From the NCBI GenBank assembly GCA_041156125.1, contig JBEVTI010000007.1:62001-126000 (forward strand): a DNA stretch of 64,000 bases, read 5' to 3'. The DNA comes from Paraktedonobacter carboxidivorans (lineage in GTDB: Bacteria > Chloroflexota > Ktedonobacteria > Ktedonobacterales > Ktedonobacteraceae). Numbering within the stretch: position 1 is the first letter of the stretch; the number at the start of each line of letters is the position of its first letter. The notes beneath the pieces are model-generated. The model searched no databases and was not told the origin of the DNA. It worked only from the letters and a program-made list of their open reading frames with translations. The translations under genes were made by a program, and so were the position numbers. Below, piece by piece: positions 40,158-51,200 of the stretch.

Positions 40158-42365
40158 TTAGACCTGCTCCGTCTGCGGCAAAACGATATAGTCCCAGACG
40201 CCTCGATCCCAGCTGACAATACAATCGCCGCCAGCCAGCTTCCCACGCTCCAGCTTGGCATCAAGGCCCGCCAGAATCAGACTTCTCACGTAAATGATCG
40301 CGGTATGAGGGGCATAGCGTGCCAACAATTCATCTAGCTTCGCCAGAGTATATGTAGAGACACCCATATGGACGGTCACTTTCGGCACCTCTAGCATATT
40401 TGCCGCTGCCACAGCCCTGCCAGGCCTTGCCGAAAGAGGCTGAATACGATACTCTCCAAAAGCGAGGGCCTTCTGCAACTGTTTAGCCAGGCTACGCGTT
40501 TCATCAAGATCCATACCTTCTAAGAGAATATAGTACTTATCGGCGGATATATGGAACAGTTCAAAGCTTGTTATAGTGCTTACCAGTCCTCGGATACGCA
40601 AGCCAACCTGCTGGCTTAAATTCCTCGCAATGCGGTTGCCATATTTCATCGCTAAATCACTCTGATGATCAATATCCACGGCAATTATAGAAAGCTCATC
40701 TTTTCTATGGGTCCAGACCACTTCTTTGCTTTGTATTCTAGCCAGCAGGCTATCGATAGTTGTGATAAAATCGGCCTCAACTTTAAAGTCGCTAAAGGTA
40801 TCATCAACCACAGCAGGATTGGCAAGAAAGGCTGCTCGTTTTCCCAGTCCCTGGTTGCGAGCTGAGGAAACCATCATTAGCTCTTCTATCATTCTGCTGA
40901 TAATACGCAACACACGTTGATCAGTAGAGGAAAAGGCATTGATATCTCTGGCCTCAATATAAAACACAGCGATCGAAATGCTATAGTCACCTACAACGGG
41001 AACGGCAAGTGCGGAATGCAGGACCTCGCCAGGCGGCGGCTTCTGGAAGAAACCACCAGGCCGACCTTGAGCGATCATTTCTGACGTGCTGGTAATAATC
41101 CTGAGATGGGGGGGATTGATCATAGAATCACCAGGCAAGCCGGCTGGCATAGAAACGATCTGGCTACCCTCAAAGGCCTTAACAGTGATACTATTGGTCT
41201 GGTCCGTATCCTGAGAGTTAATCCTGGTCACGCCGATTTGATATGAAGAGCGACGTGTCTGGGCTCGCACAATCAGATTCTGCTGCTGCACTGGCTGATT
41301 TGCTTCATCCGGTACCAGCAAAGCGCAGAAATGCCAGCGGTCCTGGCCGTCTACCTGGCCACCCAGCTCAATGACTCGCTCCAGTAACTCATTAAAAATC
41401 CTATCTCCAGTTGCATGTGAGGCACGTTCAAGATCATGCGCCTGGTAAAGCCAATCCCGCGCCCCATAGTCCAGCGTAGCCTCCCAATCACTTCTATGCT
41501 GATAAACCAGTATCAGCATACGTCTGACAACCTCGCGCAACTCTGGCTCTAGTACTAAATTCCTGGTCTCTCGCTTGAGCAGAATAAACGTGTTGTCTAG
41601 CACTCTGTCTCCCGCCAACCCCTGTTCAGCGTCCAGTTTAAGTGTCTGTAAACGGAAATCTGTCGGAAAATCAAAGGTGGGAGCATCAGTGAGAAAGAGA
41701 TAAAACGAGCCATTCTGGCCCTGCCATCCGACTAGCGCACGCCCAATACCCTTGAGATCGCCAGGATGGTTGAGTGCGCCAGCCAGCTTGCGATCCTCTA
41801 AAGGGAGCACCAGGCCCGCGATAGCATTAGGAATATCATCACAGATAAGCAAGAGCGAGAGGCGCAAAGTCTGGGTAACAAAGTAGCGCCAGAACTCCTG
41901 TTTATCTGTATTCTCGATGCGGGCATCAATCGAGAGCGCGCTAATTTTACTGCTCTCCCCGGCAAGCTGAGGCGACGTTAGCGGGGGTGTTGTGAGCGAG
42001 CTTGCTATCTCCCGCCAGACCTGATCCACATCCAGCGGAATATCCCCAGGACTATACCCCTGATCAATCAGATCTTTAATAATGGCTAACTTGGACACCA
42101 TCTGCAACGAGTACTGACGATGCCCGGTCGCGCTTTTGCCCTCCGCTGATTTGCTTTCTGGCGAGAGGAGAGGCCGCTCCGTTTGCAGTAAACCGCGCTT
42201 CTCCCACTCCCGCAATTGACTTTCGCTAAAATTAAAGAGGCTCGCAGCTCTACTAATAGTTACTGCCATCTTCGAGGTGGCCTGCTGAATATTGCTCAGG
42301 ATACGTGTCTGTGCTTCACGCTGCCGCAAGTACTCTTTTATGTTCTGCTGACGGCGATCGTTCAT
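40158..42365 (-). CDS. MerR-HTH, DICT-like, GAF and degenerate GGDEF regulator
   Basis: 735 residues. Residues about 33-110 form a MerR-type HTH (ISRAASLFNFSESQLREWEK, then GHRQYSLQMVSKLAIIKDLI). The next region (FWRYFVTQTLRLSLLLICDD) resembles a DICT domain. A GAF-like segment occupies about 400-500. The last 200 residues have a GGDEF-type fold (ELSIIAVDIDHQSDLAMKYG), but the signature is replaced by ISADKYYILLEG, so cyclase activity is unlikely. It may be a transcription factor that senses a ligand or light and has a non-catalytic c-di-GMP-like domain. Confidence 0.72.
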   Translation of the reverse strand: MNDRRQQNIKEYLRQREAQTRILSNIQQATSKMAVTISRAASLFNFSESQLREWEKRGLLQTERPLLSPESKSAEGKSATGHRQYSLQMVSKLAIIKDLIDQGYSPGDIPLDVDQVWREIASSLTTPPLTSPQLAGESSKISALSIDARIENTDKQEFWRYFVTQTLRLSLLLICDDIPNAIAGLVLPLEDRKLAGALNHPGDLKGIGRALVGWQGQNGSFYLFLTDAPTFDFPTDFRLQTLKLDAEQGLAGDRVLDNTFILLKRETRNLVLEPELREVVRRMLILVYQHRSDWEATLDYGARDWLYQAHDLERASHATGDRIFNELLERVIELGGQVDGQDRWHFCALLVPDEANQPVQQQNLIVRAQTRRSSYQIGVTRINSQDTDQTNSITVKAFEGSQIVSMPAGLPGDSMINPPHLRIITSTSEMIAQGRPGGFFQKPPPGEVLHSALAVPVVGDYSISIAVFYIEARDINAFSSTDQRVLRIISRMIEELMMVSSARNQGLGKRAAFLANPAVVDDTFSDFKVEADFITTIDSLLARIQSKEVVWTHRKDELSIIAVDIDHQSDLAMKYGNRIARNLSQQVGLRIRGLVSTITSFELFHISADKYYILLEGMDLDETRSLAKQLQKALAFGEYRIQPLSARPGRAVAAANMLEVPKVTVHMGVSTYTLAKLDELLARYAPHTAIIYVRSLILAGLDAKLERGKLAGGDCIVSWDRGVWDYIVLPQTEQV

Positions 42366-42985
42366 GTTTATCTCCTGTTTTGCGCATGCAAATTGTTTCG
42401 TGAATATGAATGAATGAGGCTACTCAGGGGATGTAAGCGGACATCTCCTACACCTTACAATTTCTTACGAAACGCGGCGGCTTCCACAGGAAACGTCAGA
42501 GTATGGGAGGCTTGTATAAAAAACTTAAGCATTCCTACAACCATTTTAATTGCTCTTGTTAACAATGTCAATAGTTCCTTTCTATGAATAGAATGTGTAA
42601 CGTGAATACAATACGCTCGCGCACTTATATCTCTGGTAAAAAAGACTTATGAGAACACGAACTATTAAGATTTCTTAGAAAAATTAAGCATCTCTGATCT
42701 ATTGCTCTGTCAAACTTCGTGTGATGAAACCTCCCTCTACCCCCGGAGGGGAGGTAAGAGACTGGGGCACAGCCCCAGATACGGTGCCAGCCAAAGGGCT
42801 TTCGTCCTCTGCACTCCCATTCTGCTGACCTGTCAATTTTAACAGGTGATTAAACCGACCGCTTGGCCAGTGCTTTTTCTCATCTCATCCTGTATACTTG
42901 CTTTCTAGAAGGAAAAATAAAGACACTATCACTCATCCCTCCTCTACTCTTTCTTGACAGGGCATGAGATTCACAGCAGGAGTAA
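42366..42985. other. Divergent intergenic region with repeat copy
   Basis: About 620 bases. Contains the hairpin repeat copy at 42735-42810 and the small palindrome ACCTGT-N8-ACAGGT near 42828-42847. No gene recognised. Confidence 0.5.
42735..42810 (-). repeat. Copy of the dispersed GC-rich hairpin repeat
   Basis: On the minus strand it reads AGTGCAGAGGACGAAAGCCC, then a stretch ending GGGGCTGTGCCCCAG and CTCTTACC. The same order is found at 21568-21620 and partly at 34296-34345. The GGGGC-TGT-GCCCC part can form a hairpin. Confidence 0.5.
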
Positions 42986-44971
42986 ATGCGCTTTATGGCA
43001 ATGCATGGTATGGGCGGTGGCCCTCCAGGTTCCAGTATGGCTGCTTATCTTGAAGACCAGAAAAGGCGCGGTCGCACAACCGATAGGTACACATTGAGGC
43101 GGGTGGCCGCATCTTTCAGGCCTTACAAATTTCAAGTGCTGCTCGTCTTCATCGCGATTCTCTGTACAACGGTGCTTGGATTAGTCAACCCTTTTATGAT
43201 CGGCTTTGTGTTTGATGATGCCATAGGCAAAGGTAATGCGCCGCTGTTGTTTCTCTTTGTTGGCATTATGTTTATTATGCCTATTGTGACAGGTCTGATC
43301 GGTGTTGGACAAACCAATCTGAATAACCTGATCGGGCAGAACGTGATGCGCGATTTCCGCAATAGCCTGTATACGCATATACAAAGCATGTCATTGCGTT
43401 TCTTTACCTCGACACGCACCGGAGAGATTCAATCTCGTCTTTCCAACGATGTCAATGGCGTTCAGGAAGTTTCACGAATACCGCCACCAGCATCGTATCT
43501 AATATCTCCATCGCGCTGAGTACAATCATGGCCATGCTTATCATCAGTCCCTTGCTGACGCTAGTTTCGCTTGGTCTGCTGCCAATTTTCCTCTGGATCA
43601 CGACCAGAGTTGGCAATGTACGCCGCGCGACCAGCAAGGAGACACAGGAGAGCCTGGCTTCGCTGACCGCAGACGCTCTCGGTCAGCGGCATCTTGCTAA
43701 TCAAGACCTTTAGCCGCCAGGCATACTCGCAGAAGCGCTTCTCAGAAGAGAAGCAACGCCTGACAAATCTGGAGATGCGCTAGCAATTAATTGGACGCTG
43801 GTTCTTTATGTTTATCAATGTCTTTTTCTCCGTTACTCCTGCTATCGTTTACCTGGTAGGTGGCCTGCAAATTATTCATAATCCGAGACCCCCCATTACA
43901 CTGGGCCAGATTGTGGCTTTCACCACTCTGCAGAGCCGTCTTTTCTTCCCAATCGGCCAATTACTGACTATTCAGGTTCAGGTCCAGGGCGCGCTGGCAC
44001 TCTTCGATCGCATCTTTGAGTATCTTGATCTGCCCATCGAAATCAAGAATAAACCCGGCACTCGGCATCTTTCCGCCACGGAGGCCCGCGGCGAGGTTGC
44101 TTTTCAGGATCTCTCTTTTACCTACCAACGCGATCGCCAGGCAGTGGTTGGCGGACTCTTCGCTCCTCAGGAAAATGAGAAAAATCCACGCTCACACTCT
44201 CCTGAGTTGCTGGCGGTACACGATGACGACTCCACGCTTCGTCCAGCTCTGAACCATGTTTCGTTCGAGGTGAAGCCTGGACAACTTGTCGCGCTGGTGG
44301 GACCCAGCGGAGCTGGCAAAACGACTATGACCTATATGGTGCCGCGCCTCTATGATGTCGATGAGGGCGCGGTGACTATCGATGGTGTGAATGTTAAGGA
44401 CCTGACTCTGGAGTCGCTAGGCGAGGTCATAGGCATGGTCACACAGGAGACCTATCTTTTCCACGCTTCCGTTAGAGAAAACTTGCTCTATGCACGGGAG
44501 GATGCGACCGCAGAGGAGATGATCGCCGCTGCACAGGCAGCCGCTATTCACGAGCGCATCATGGATCTGGATGACGGCTACGATACAATTGTTGGCGAAC
44601 GTGGCTACAAGCTCTCCGGCGGCGAGAAACAGCGCATCGCAATCGCTCGCGTGATCCTCAAAAATCCACGCATCTTGATCCTGGACGAAGCCACCAGTGC
44701 TCTTGATACTCACTCTGAGCGCTTGATTCAGGCCGCTCTGGAGCCTTTGATGAAGGATCGCACAACTTTAGCCATCGCTCACCGCCTCTCAACGATCCTG
44801 GCCGCTGATATCATCCTGGTCATCGATAAAGGCCAGATCGCCGAGCGCGGTACACACGAAGAATTGCTCACCCTTGATGGTCTCTATGCGCGGCTCTACA
44901 ATGAGCAGTTTACGAAGGGCATCATCGAAACAGAAGCAAAGGCAGAGACAGAGGTCGCCACCGCCGATTAA
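42986..44971 (+). pseudogene. ABC transporter (fused permease-ATPase) broken by two frameshifts and a stop
   Basis: The whole reads as one MsbA/LmrA-like half-transporter of about 660 residues. The first 160 residues give TM helices (AAYLEDQKRRGRTTDRYTLR start, AGGAG before the ATG). At about 43471 one base is missing: the expected continuation VVTNTATSIVSNISIALS is read in another frame. At about 43680 a second shift leads to SVSGILLIKTFSRQAYSQKR, and TAG at 43781 interrupts. From 43784 to the end it is open and holds an intact nucleotide-binding domain: Walker A GPSGAGKTT, signature LSGGEKQ, Walker B ILILDEATSALD. Assembly error is possible for one lesion but hardly for three. Confidence 0.85.
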
Positions 44972-45010
44972 AGCAGCCGCTGCGCGGCTCATTCCTGCCT
45001 GTTGATCCCT

Positions 45011-45054
45011 CATGAGCCATGCTTGCTTTTGTAAAATCAGGCATAAATCATAAC
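45011..45054. repeat. Abutted inverted copies of the dispersed terminal motif
   Basis: TCATGAGCCATGCTTGCTTT (45011 on) faces TTATGATTTATGCCTGATTT read on the minus strand from 45054. The two halves match the ends of the element at 21519-21717, here with no core between them. The right half overlaps the next palindrome by a few bases. Confidence 0.5.
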
Positions 45055-45109
45055 TGCTGGCTAAGACGCTGCCTGGCCAATGGCCAGGCAGCGTCTTAGC
45101 CAGCAGTTA
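45051..45109. terminator. 29-bp perfect inverted repeat between convergent genes
   Basis: Bases 45051-45079 pair exactly with 45081-45109 with one central base. TTAAAAAA follows. It separates the ABC transporter remnant from the convergent valS end. Confidence 0.75.
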
Positions 45110-45164
45110 AAAAATCTTCGCGAGGCACCACAAGCGCTGAGCAGTTCCCTGACAGCTTCTCTGG

Positions 45165-47873
45165 CTATTTCGCCAGTTCGGCGCGCCGTTCACGCAGCCG
45201 GGCCAGGCGCTCCTCTTGCTCAAGCAGGCGCTCGCGCTCTTTCTGCACAACCTCGGCTTTGGCTCGCGTGACAAAGGCCTCGTTGGCCAGCTTGCTCTGA
45301 ATGCGCGCGATCTCCTGCTCGGCCAGCGCGATCTCCTTCTCCAGGCGGGCCAACTCTTTGTCAATATCCAGCAGACCAGCCAGGGGCAGGTAAATCTCAA
45401 CGCTTGCGGCCAGCAAGCTCATGGCCTGGTCTGGCCTGGTCTCCAGGTGTTCGTGCAGTTGCAGTTGCTCGGTGTGCGCGAGAAACTCTATCACAGGCAA
45501 TTGCCCGCTCAGCATCTTAAACTGCTCGCCCGCGACCAGAATTACCTGGACACGCTTCGATTTCTCTACGTTCGCCTGGTTACGCGCATCGCGAATGCGT
45601 ACGATGATCTCTTGCAGAAGAACAAACTCGCTCTCAGCTACTTCGTCCAACGCCGCGCTATTGCTCTGCGGCCACGCGGCGACGATTAGAACCGGCGCTG
45701 GCCATTGCGTGGCATCGACTACACTGGCGCGATAGAGATGCTGCCAGACCTCTTCGGTGACAAAGGGCATAAAGGGATGCAGCAGACGCAGGCTCTGATC
45801 AAGTACAGCGCGCAGAATACCAGCGGTAGCGCGTCTCGTCTGCTCATCGCCTGAGCGCAGTTGCACCTTGGAGGCCTCAACATACCAGTCGCAGTAATCG
45901 GACCAGAAGAACTCGTTGATCTGCCGTCCGGCCTCGCCCAACTGGAACTCGTCGAGCAACCTTGTGACCTCACTGGTCAGGCGTGCCAGGCGCTGGAGAA
46001 TCCAGCGATCGGCCAGCGTATGCGGCGTGACCGCCGTAATCTCTGGCACACCTTCCCCCACCTCTGCCGTAGACATGATAACGAAGCGCGAGGCGTTCCA
46101 GATCTTGTTGGCGAAATTGCGATTACCCACAATGCGCTCCGGGACAAGCTTCATATCGTTGCCTGGTGTGCTGCTGGTGGCCAGGGTAAAGCGCAGAGCA
46201 TCGGTGCCATACTCATCCATGACCTCCAGGGGATCGATGACATTGCCCTTTGACTTGCTCATCTTCTCACCTTTGGCATCGCGCACCAGGCCATGCAGGT
46301 AGATGGTCTGAAACGGTATCACGCCCAGAAAGTGAATACCCGCCATGATCATACGCGCCACCCAGAAAAAGATGATGTCGTAACCTGTCTCCATCACCGT
46401 CGTCGGATAGTAACGCTGCAAGTCTGCAGTGATCTCCGGCCAGCCCAGTGTGCTAAAGGGCCAGAGCCAGGAGCTAAACCAGGTGTCAAGCACATCCTCG
46501 TCCTGGTGCAGGTGCGTGCTCTCGCAGTGCGGACAGGCCGTGACATCTACGCTGCTGACGGTCATGCGCTCGCAATTCTCACAATACCAGACCGGGATGC
46601 GATGGCCCCACCAGAGCTGGCGCGAGATACACCAGTCGTGAATGTTCTCCAGCCAATCCATATAGACCTTGTTAAAACGCTCTGGCACGATCTTCAGCAG
46701 ACCTGCTTTAACTGCCCCCATAGCTGGCGTGGCCAGAGGAGCCATCTTCACAAACCATTGCTTGGAGATCAACGGCTCAATCGGCGTGTCACTGCGCTGG
46801 CAACGACCCAGGGGTACGGTATACTCTTCTATTTTGACGATCAGGCTCAGACTCTTGAGCTCCTCAAGCAAGTTTTTACGCGCCTCATAACGGTCCTGAC
46901 CGGCGTAAGGACCCGCCTCGGCGGTCATCTTCGCGTCAAAACCAATGACCTGGACGCGCGGCAGGTTGTGACGCAGACCAATCTCAAAATCGGTCGGATC
47001 ATGCGCGGGCGTGACTTTAACCGCGCCTGTGCCAAAGCTGGACTCTACGACCTCATCGGCCACGATCGGGATCTCGCGACCAATTACTGGCACAAGCGCT
47101 AGCCGCCCAACCAGGCTGGCGTAACGCTCATCTTTGGGATTGACCGCCACTGCTGTATCGCCCAGGATGGTCTCCGGGCGCGTCGTTGCCACGCTGATAT
47201 ATTCTGTCTCGCCACCCTCATGGCCCTCCAGTGGCTTGAGCGGATAGCGCACATAGGTCAGGGCGCCCTGTGTATCGACGTGATTAACCTCCAGGTCCGA
47301 AAGCGCGCTCATGCAAACCGGACACCAGTTGATAATGCGCTCGCCACGATAAATTAATCCCTCTTCATACAGGCGCACAAAGACCTCGCGCACGGCCTGC
47401 GAAAGCCCCTCGTCCAGTGTAAAACGCTCACGCGACCAGTCACAGGAAGCACCCAGACGACGATGCTGATCCTGAATGCGGCTCTTGTACTGGTAAACCC
47501 ACTGCCAGACGCGCTCTAGAAACTTCTCGCGGCCCAACTCATGGCGATTTGTGCCCTCGCTCGCCAACTGGCGCTCTACCACCGTCTGCGTCGCGATACC
47601 CGCGTGATCCTCGCCGGGTACCCAGAGCGTATCATCGCCGCGCATACGATGATAGCGAACCATAATATCCTCAACCGTCGCCGTAATGGCGTGCCCCAGG
47701 TGTAGCGCGCCAGTCACGTTGGGAGGCGGCATGCTGATCACAAATGTCGGCCTGCCCGCAGCCTCTGGCCTTGGCTTAAAGTAGCCATTTTCCTCCCAAA
47801 AACGATACCACTTACCCTCCACCGCTTGCGGCTCATAGGCCGTTGGCAGCGAGACTTTCTCCTGCTCGATCAT
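45165..47873 (-). CDS. valS: Valine--tRNA ligase
   Basis: ValRS charges tRNA-Val. The class I motifs are MPPPNVTGALHLGHAI (HIGH) and GEKMSKSKGNVIDP (KMSKS); the editing domain and the anticodon-binding domain (NEFFWSDYCDWYVEASK) lie between and after, and a C-terminal coiled coil (ELARLEKEIALAEQEIARI) is typical of ValRS. ATG 47873 is chosen because GAGGGCAGGG precedes it; a GTG at 47900 lacks a good site. The length of about 902 residues is normal. A promoter and leader lie upstream at 47874-48057. Confidence 0.97.
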   Translation of the reverse strand: MIEQEKVSLPTAYEPQAVEGKWYRFWEENGYFKPRPEAAGRPTFVISMPPPNVTGALHLGHAITATVEDIMVRYHRMRGDDTLWVPGEDHAGIATQTVVERQLASEGTNRHELGREKFLERVWQWVYQYKSRIQDQHRRLGASCDWSRERFTLDEGLSQAVREVFVRLYEEGLIYRGERIINWCPVCMSALSDLEVNHVDTQGALTYVRYPLKPLEGHEGGETEYISVATTRPETILGDTAVAVNPKDERYASLVGRLALVPVIGREIPIVADEVVESSFGTGAVKVTPAHDPTDFEIGLRHNLPRVQVIGFDAKMTAEAGPYAGQDRYEARKNLLEELKSLSLIVKIEEYTVPLGRCQRSDTPIEPLISKQWFVKMAPLATPAMGAVKAGLLKIVPERFNKVYMDWLENIHDWCISRQLWWGHRIPVWYCENCERMTVSSVDVTACPHCESTHLHQDEDVLDTWFSSWLWPFSTLGWPEITADLQRYYPTTVMETGYDIIFFWVARMIMAGIHFLGVIPFQTIYLHGLVRDAKGEKMSKSKGNVIDPLEVMDEYGTDALRFTLATSSTPGNDMKLVPERIVGNRNFANKIWNASRFVIMSTAEVGEGVPEITAVTPHTLADRWILQRLARLTSEVTRLLDEFQLGEAGRQINEFFWSDYCDWYVEASKVQLRSGDEQTRRATAGILRAVLDQSLRLLHPFMPFVTEEVWQHLYRASVVDATQWPAPVLIVAAWPQSNSAALDEVAESEFVLLQEIIVRIRDARNQANVEKSKRVQVILVAGEQFKMLSGQLPVIEFLAHTEQLQLHEHLETRPDQAMSLLAASVEIYLPLAGLLDIDKELARLEKEIALAEQEIARIQSKLANEAFVTRAKAEVVQKERERLLEQEERLARLRERRAELAK

Positions 47874-48022
47874 TCCCTGCCCTCTCTTCTGGATGCCCAC
47901 TTCTTGTCAGCTAACTTTTATATGGCATCCATAAAAGTCATCTTCAGCAATAAATATAACAAAAGAGCCTTCCCGTGCCAGGGACGAGAAAGGACTCAAA
48001 ATTGGATGTGCAATTTTCTATG
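47874..48022 (-). promoter_or_regulatory. valS leader with attenuator-like hairpin
   Basis: The predicted transcript leader is about 150 bases. On the minus strand, 47997-47965 can fold into GAG...CTC with inner TCCC-TGGCAC-GGGA, followed by TTTTGTTATATTT, as in an intrinsic terminator ahead of the gene. A T-box would be the natural control for valS, but the canonical T-box sequence (AGGGTGGNACCGCG) is not seen, so the mechanism is unknown. Confidence 0.4.
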
Positions 48023-48028
48023 GGATAT

Positions 48029-48057
48029 AGTCTAGCGAGTCGAGGGGATACTGTCAA
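48029..48057 (-). promoter_or_regulatory. Sigma70-type promoter of valS
   Basis: On the minus strand TTGACA (48057-48052) is separated by 17 bases from TAGACT (48034-48029). It lies about 180 bases before the valS start and after the terminator of the upstream gene. Confidence 0.65.
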
Positions 48058-48163
48058 GTAGCATCAAAAGTCTTTTTGCCCTGCCCGCCTACCCTGAAGA
48101 AATATCTCAACTCTATGGAGAGGGAGGCACCTTGTAAAGCGAGAAAGCGACTTTCAAACAGCC

Positions 48164-48230
48164 TGAAGCAGCGAGATGTATGCAGAGAACGAGCGTCGCG
48201 CTCGTTCTCTGCATACATCTCGCTGCTTCA
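48164..48230 (-). terminator. 32-bp perfect inverted repeat after the DUF4012 gene
   Basis: Bases 48164-48195 pair exactly with 48199-48230 around TCG, eleven bases past the stop of the large minus-strand gene. It insulates valS from that gene. Confidence 0.8.
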
Positions 48231-48240
48231 AGAAAGACTT

Positions 48241-51200
48241 TTACGGCTTCTTTGGCTGGGTGGTCCGGGTAAACGTTGGCGTTGAGCTGCTACCTGGAAT
48301 CTGTCGCGCGGGAGAGGTCGGTAGGGCTGCGAGAGAGAATATGGTGTCAGCATTAATAACCTGCTCTTTGCTCAGAGACTTCACACCTTTCAAGGCGCTC
48401 GCGTCAATAGAGATTTGAGCCTGATCGGGCCAGCCTGCCTGGTGACCAACAGTTAACTGGTAAGGAGACTGCCCAGCCACATTTTGCACCATATGGGGTA
48501 CATTCCAGGAAAGCGTAATTGTAGAGGTGCAGTTCTTTGGCGTTAATGTCAAACCTGCCCACATACTATAACCAGGGAGATCGCTGTTCTTAGATGAAGG
48601 ACCACCCAGGTCCTGCACAGGCCAGCCCCTGGCAGCCATACCATCATAGCCCAGCTGATAATTTCCGTCAGGACAAGAGCGCGCGCTAGTGTCTGTGAAA
48701 GTATGATAATACTGTGAACAACCCACAACTACCAGGCCTGCATCTGTATAAGAACCACTACTGTTCGACGTACCACTGCCACTACCACTGCCACTTTTCT
48801 TTGTGGGCTTGCCGGGCGTACACAATGTTGTGCCTGTGTTAAAGCCGTACGCGCTATTTAAGTGTGCATTAGCTGGAGCATATATACGCACATAGTCAGC
48901 GTAGGTATTAAAGCCATAGACAGGACCCGTCTGCTGATAGTTGAGGGTGATCGTCAGGTTATGCGTCGCGCTCCCATCAGCATTCAGCGTGACATCGTCA
49001 TGGAAGGTCGATTTCACGTATTGCGCGGCCTTACTGATGCTGATATTCGACTGCACAACCATAAAGCCATCCATGCCATTTGTATACTTCGCCATGGCTC
49101 CGTTATCTTTGTTCTGTGACAGCCATTGCTCAGCTATTGGATTGTTCAGGTAGATCTGTAGATCACGCGACTGAAGATCCTGAAGCATGGTCTTGCTAAA
49201 TGCCAGCATCTGCGTGGTTGACAGGTGTTTAATGCGGTCCATCAAGAGCGAGCCAACCAGATTAGTAAAGGCTTTGCGCGTTGAATGGGTATCTGTCCCT
49301 GTCTTCGCGACCTGCAAGTTGATCAGACGCTGATCTTGCTGGTAGGCGTGCAGTTTGACCTCAAGATTTTGAGAGGTAATGGTCTCGTTATACTCTTTGA
49401 TCTGCAGAGGCCCGGTGAGAGCGAGAAGCTGCTCGATAATTACCGGGGTGATCTGGACTATCCCATCAATTGGCCCGCCGCCCTCTGACTGAAAATAGTT
49501 CATCACCAGTTTGGCGGTGGTCGGAAAGTCCGCTGAGAGATTGGCATCGCGCACCCCAAAGTTACCAAAGTTCATCCAGCCATATTGCGCTGGCGGGGTT
49601 GCTCCCAATTCAGCGCCATTCTCTGCATAGTCCAGCAGGGTAATATCTCTGAGCGAGAAAGGCGATAGATGGCCATTTTGGAGTGTCAGGATGCCATACT
49701 GGCCTTCAAAGCCACCACTGGGGCGCAGTTCGCCACGGTCTAACGTTTGCACCAGAATGTGGCGCGCCTGGCCAACGCCCAGTAACCAGGCCACCGGCCC
49801 AACCAGAGACTGAACCTGATTGATGGTACTCAATGCCTGGGGAATCTGGCCGAGATAGCGCGCAAGCTTTGCTTTCTCCGATGTGCTGCCAAAGGGGAGC
49901 TGGGCCAGATTGACCTGGCTCATCTGTGTCTGAATATCCCCTATATAGTATTGCGCATGCACCAATGCAGCCTCTATGGAGTTTATATTGTCCGCGGTCA
50001 GCAGAGGTGTAGTAGAAGTACTGGAAAGCAACGAGCCTGAACTATGCATAATGTGCGCGCCCATCTGGGCAACGCCGATCAGTTCCTGGCCCATCCGCGA
50101 GACATCCAGGGAAACCTGAACCAGGCGCCGCGCCATCTCCAGCTTACTGCTATACTGCGGCGCGAACTGTTGCAAAAGCGTTTCGATATCGGGCCTGTTG
50201 ACCAGATCCTGGAGTTGCAGAAAGTCGCTCTGCGCTTTCTGCAAGTTAGTCTGGGCCGTGGCCAGCTTCTGTGAGTCAAGAGCTGCCAGTAGATTATTCT
50301 TATCCTGCGGTATGATTGCCTGCAAGGCCAGCAAGTTGCTAACGCCATCGCTGGCGACGTTCTTGATATTGGTATACACGTTATAGCCCACGAGGCCAAC
50401 ACCCAGAGGAATGAGAAGAATCACCAGCAGGCTAACCACAATTGCCGCGCTAATAATGCGCGTCCAGCGTTGGTGCTTCTGCTTGCGACTCTGCTTGTCC
50501 CATCTACGGCGAACCGCGTGCTTAATCGCAGCCTGGCTACCGGTAACTCGATAACGGCTGTCTTCGGCCAGGGAATGCGTTGGCGACCTGAGACCAGGCA
50601 CCGAGCTCAGTTGCCAGTCCTCGCGCCTCCATGTCTCCCGTGTCGGTGTCGAGAGAGCCGCTTCTTCGTCCTGGTCACTCTCGACAAGCACACTGGACTG
50701 TGCCCCAGCCAGCTCAGGTAACGCTGGCTGGATGACTGCTACCGCGCGATCCGCCGCTGTCTCTTCGGGAACAAGCACTGCAGGCGTATTCGCCTCTGCT
50801 TTGGCCTGATACTCCTGGTCGGCCTTCTCCAGCGCATCCAGCAGCGCAGCCGGAACCTTGATGGTCTCGAGCGCGACCACGCGCTTGAGTCGCTCGTCTG
50901 CGACTACCCGCGCAACCTCCACAGTATCCAGTTCAGCGACCTCGGTCTCTCCGTCTGGTTTCTCAGTGCCGGTTTCCTCGTCCTGGCTGGCCTGCTGATC
51001 CCGAGCAGGGACTAACTCTGTGGTCCGCACCAGCTCTACTGCAAGCGCTTCCTGTCCCTCATTGCCAGACAGGTTGTCCTCTTGACTCTGTTCGGCGGCG
51101 CGCAAATCGCTCAGTTTACTCGTGAGCTCGACCTGCAGATCTTCCTCAGTGGGGACAAATTCAGGCGCTTCTTCCGTCTGAGTCGCGCCAATCAGCGTAG

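Noticed and set aside
47965..47997. Canonical T-box in front of valS
   Set aside because: Neither strand of the leader contains the conserved T-box sequence, so only an attenuator-like hairpin is reported.
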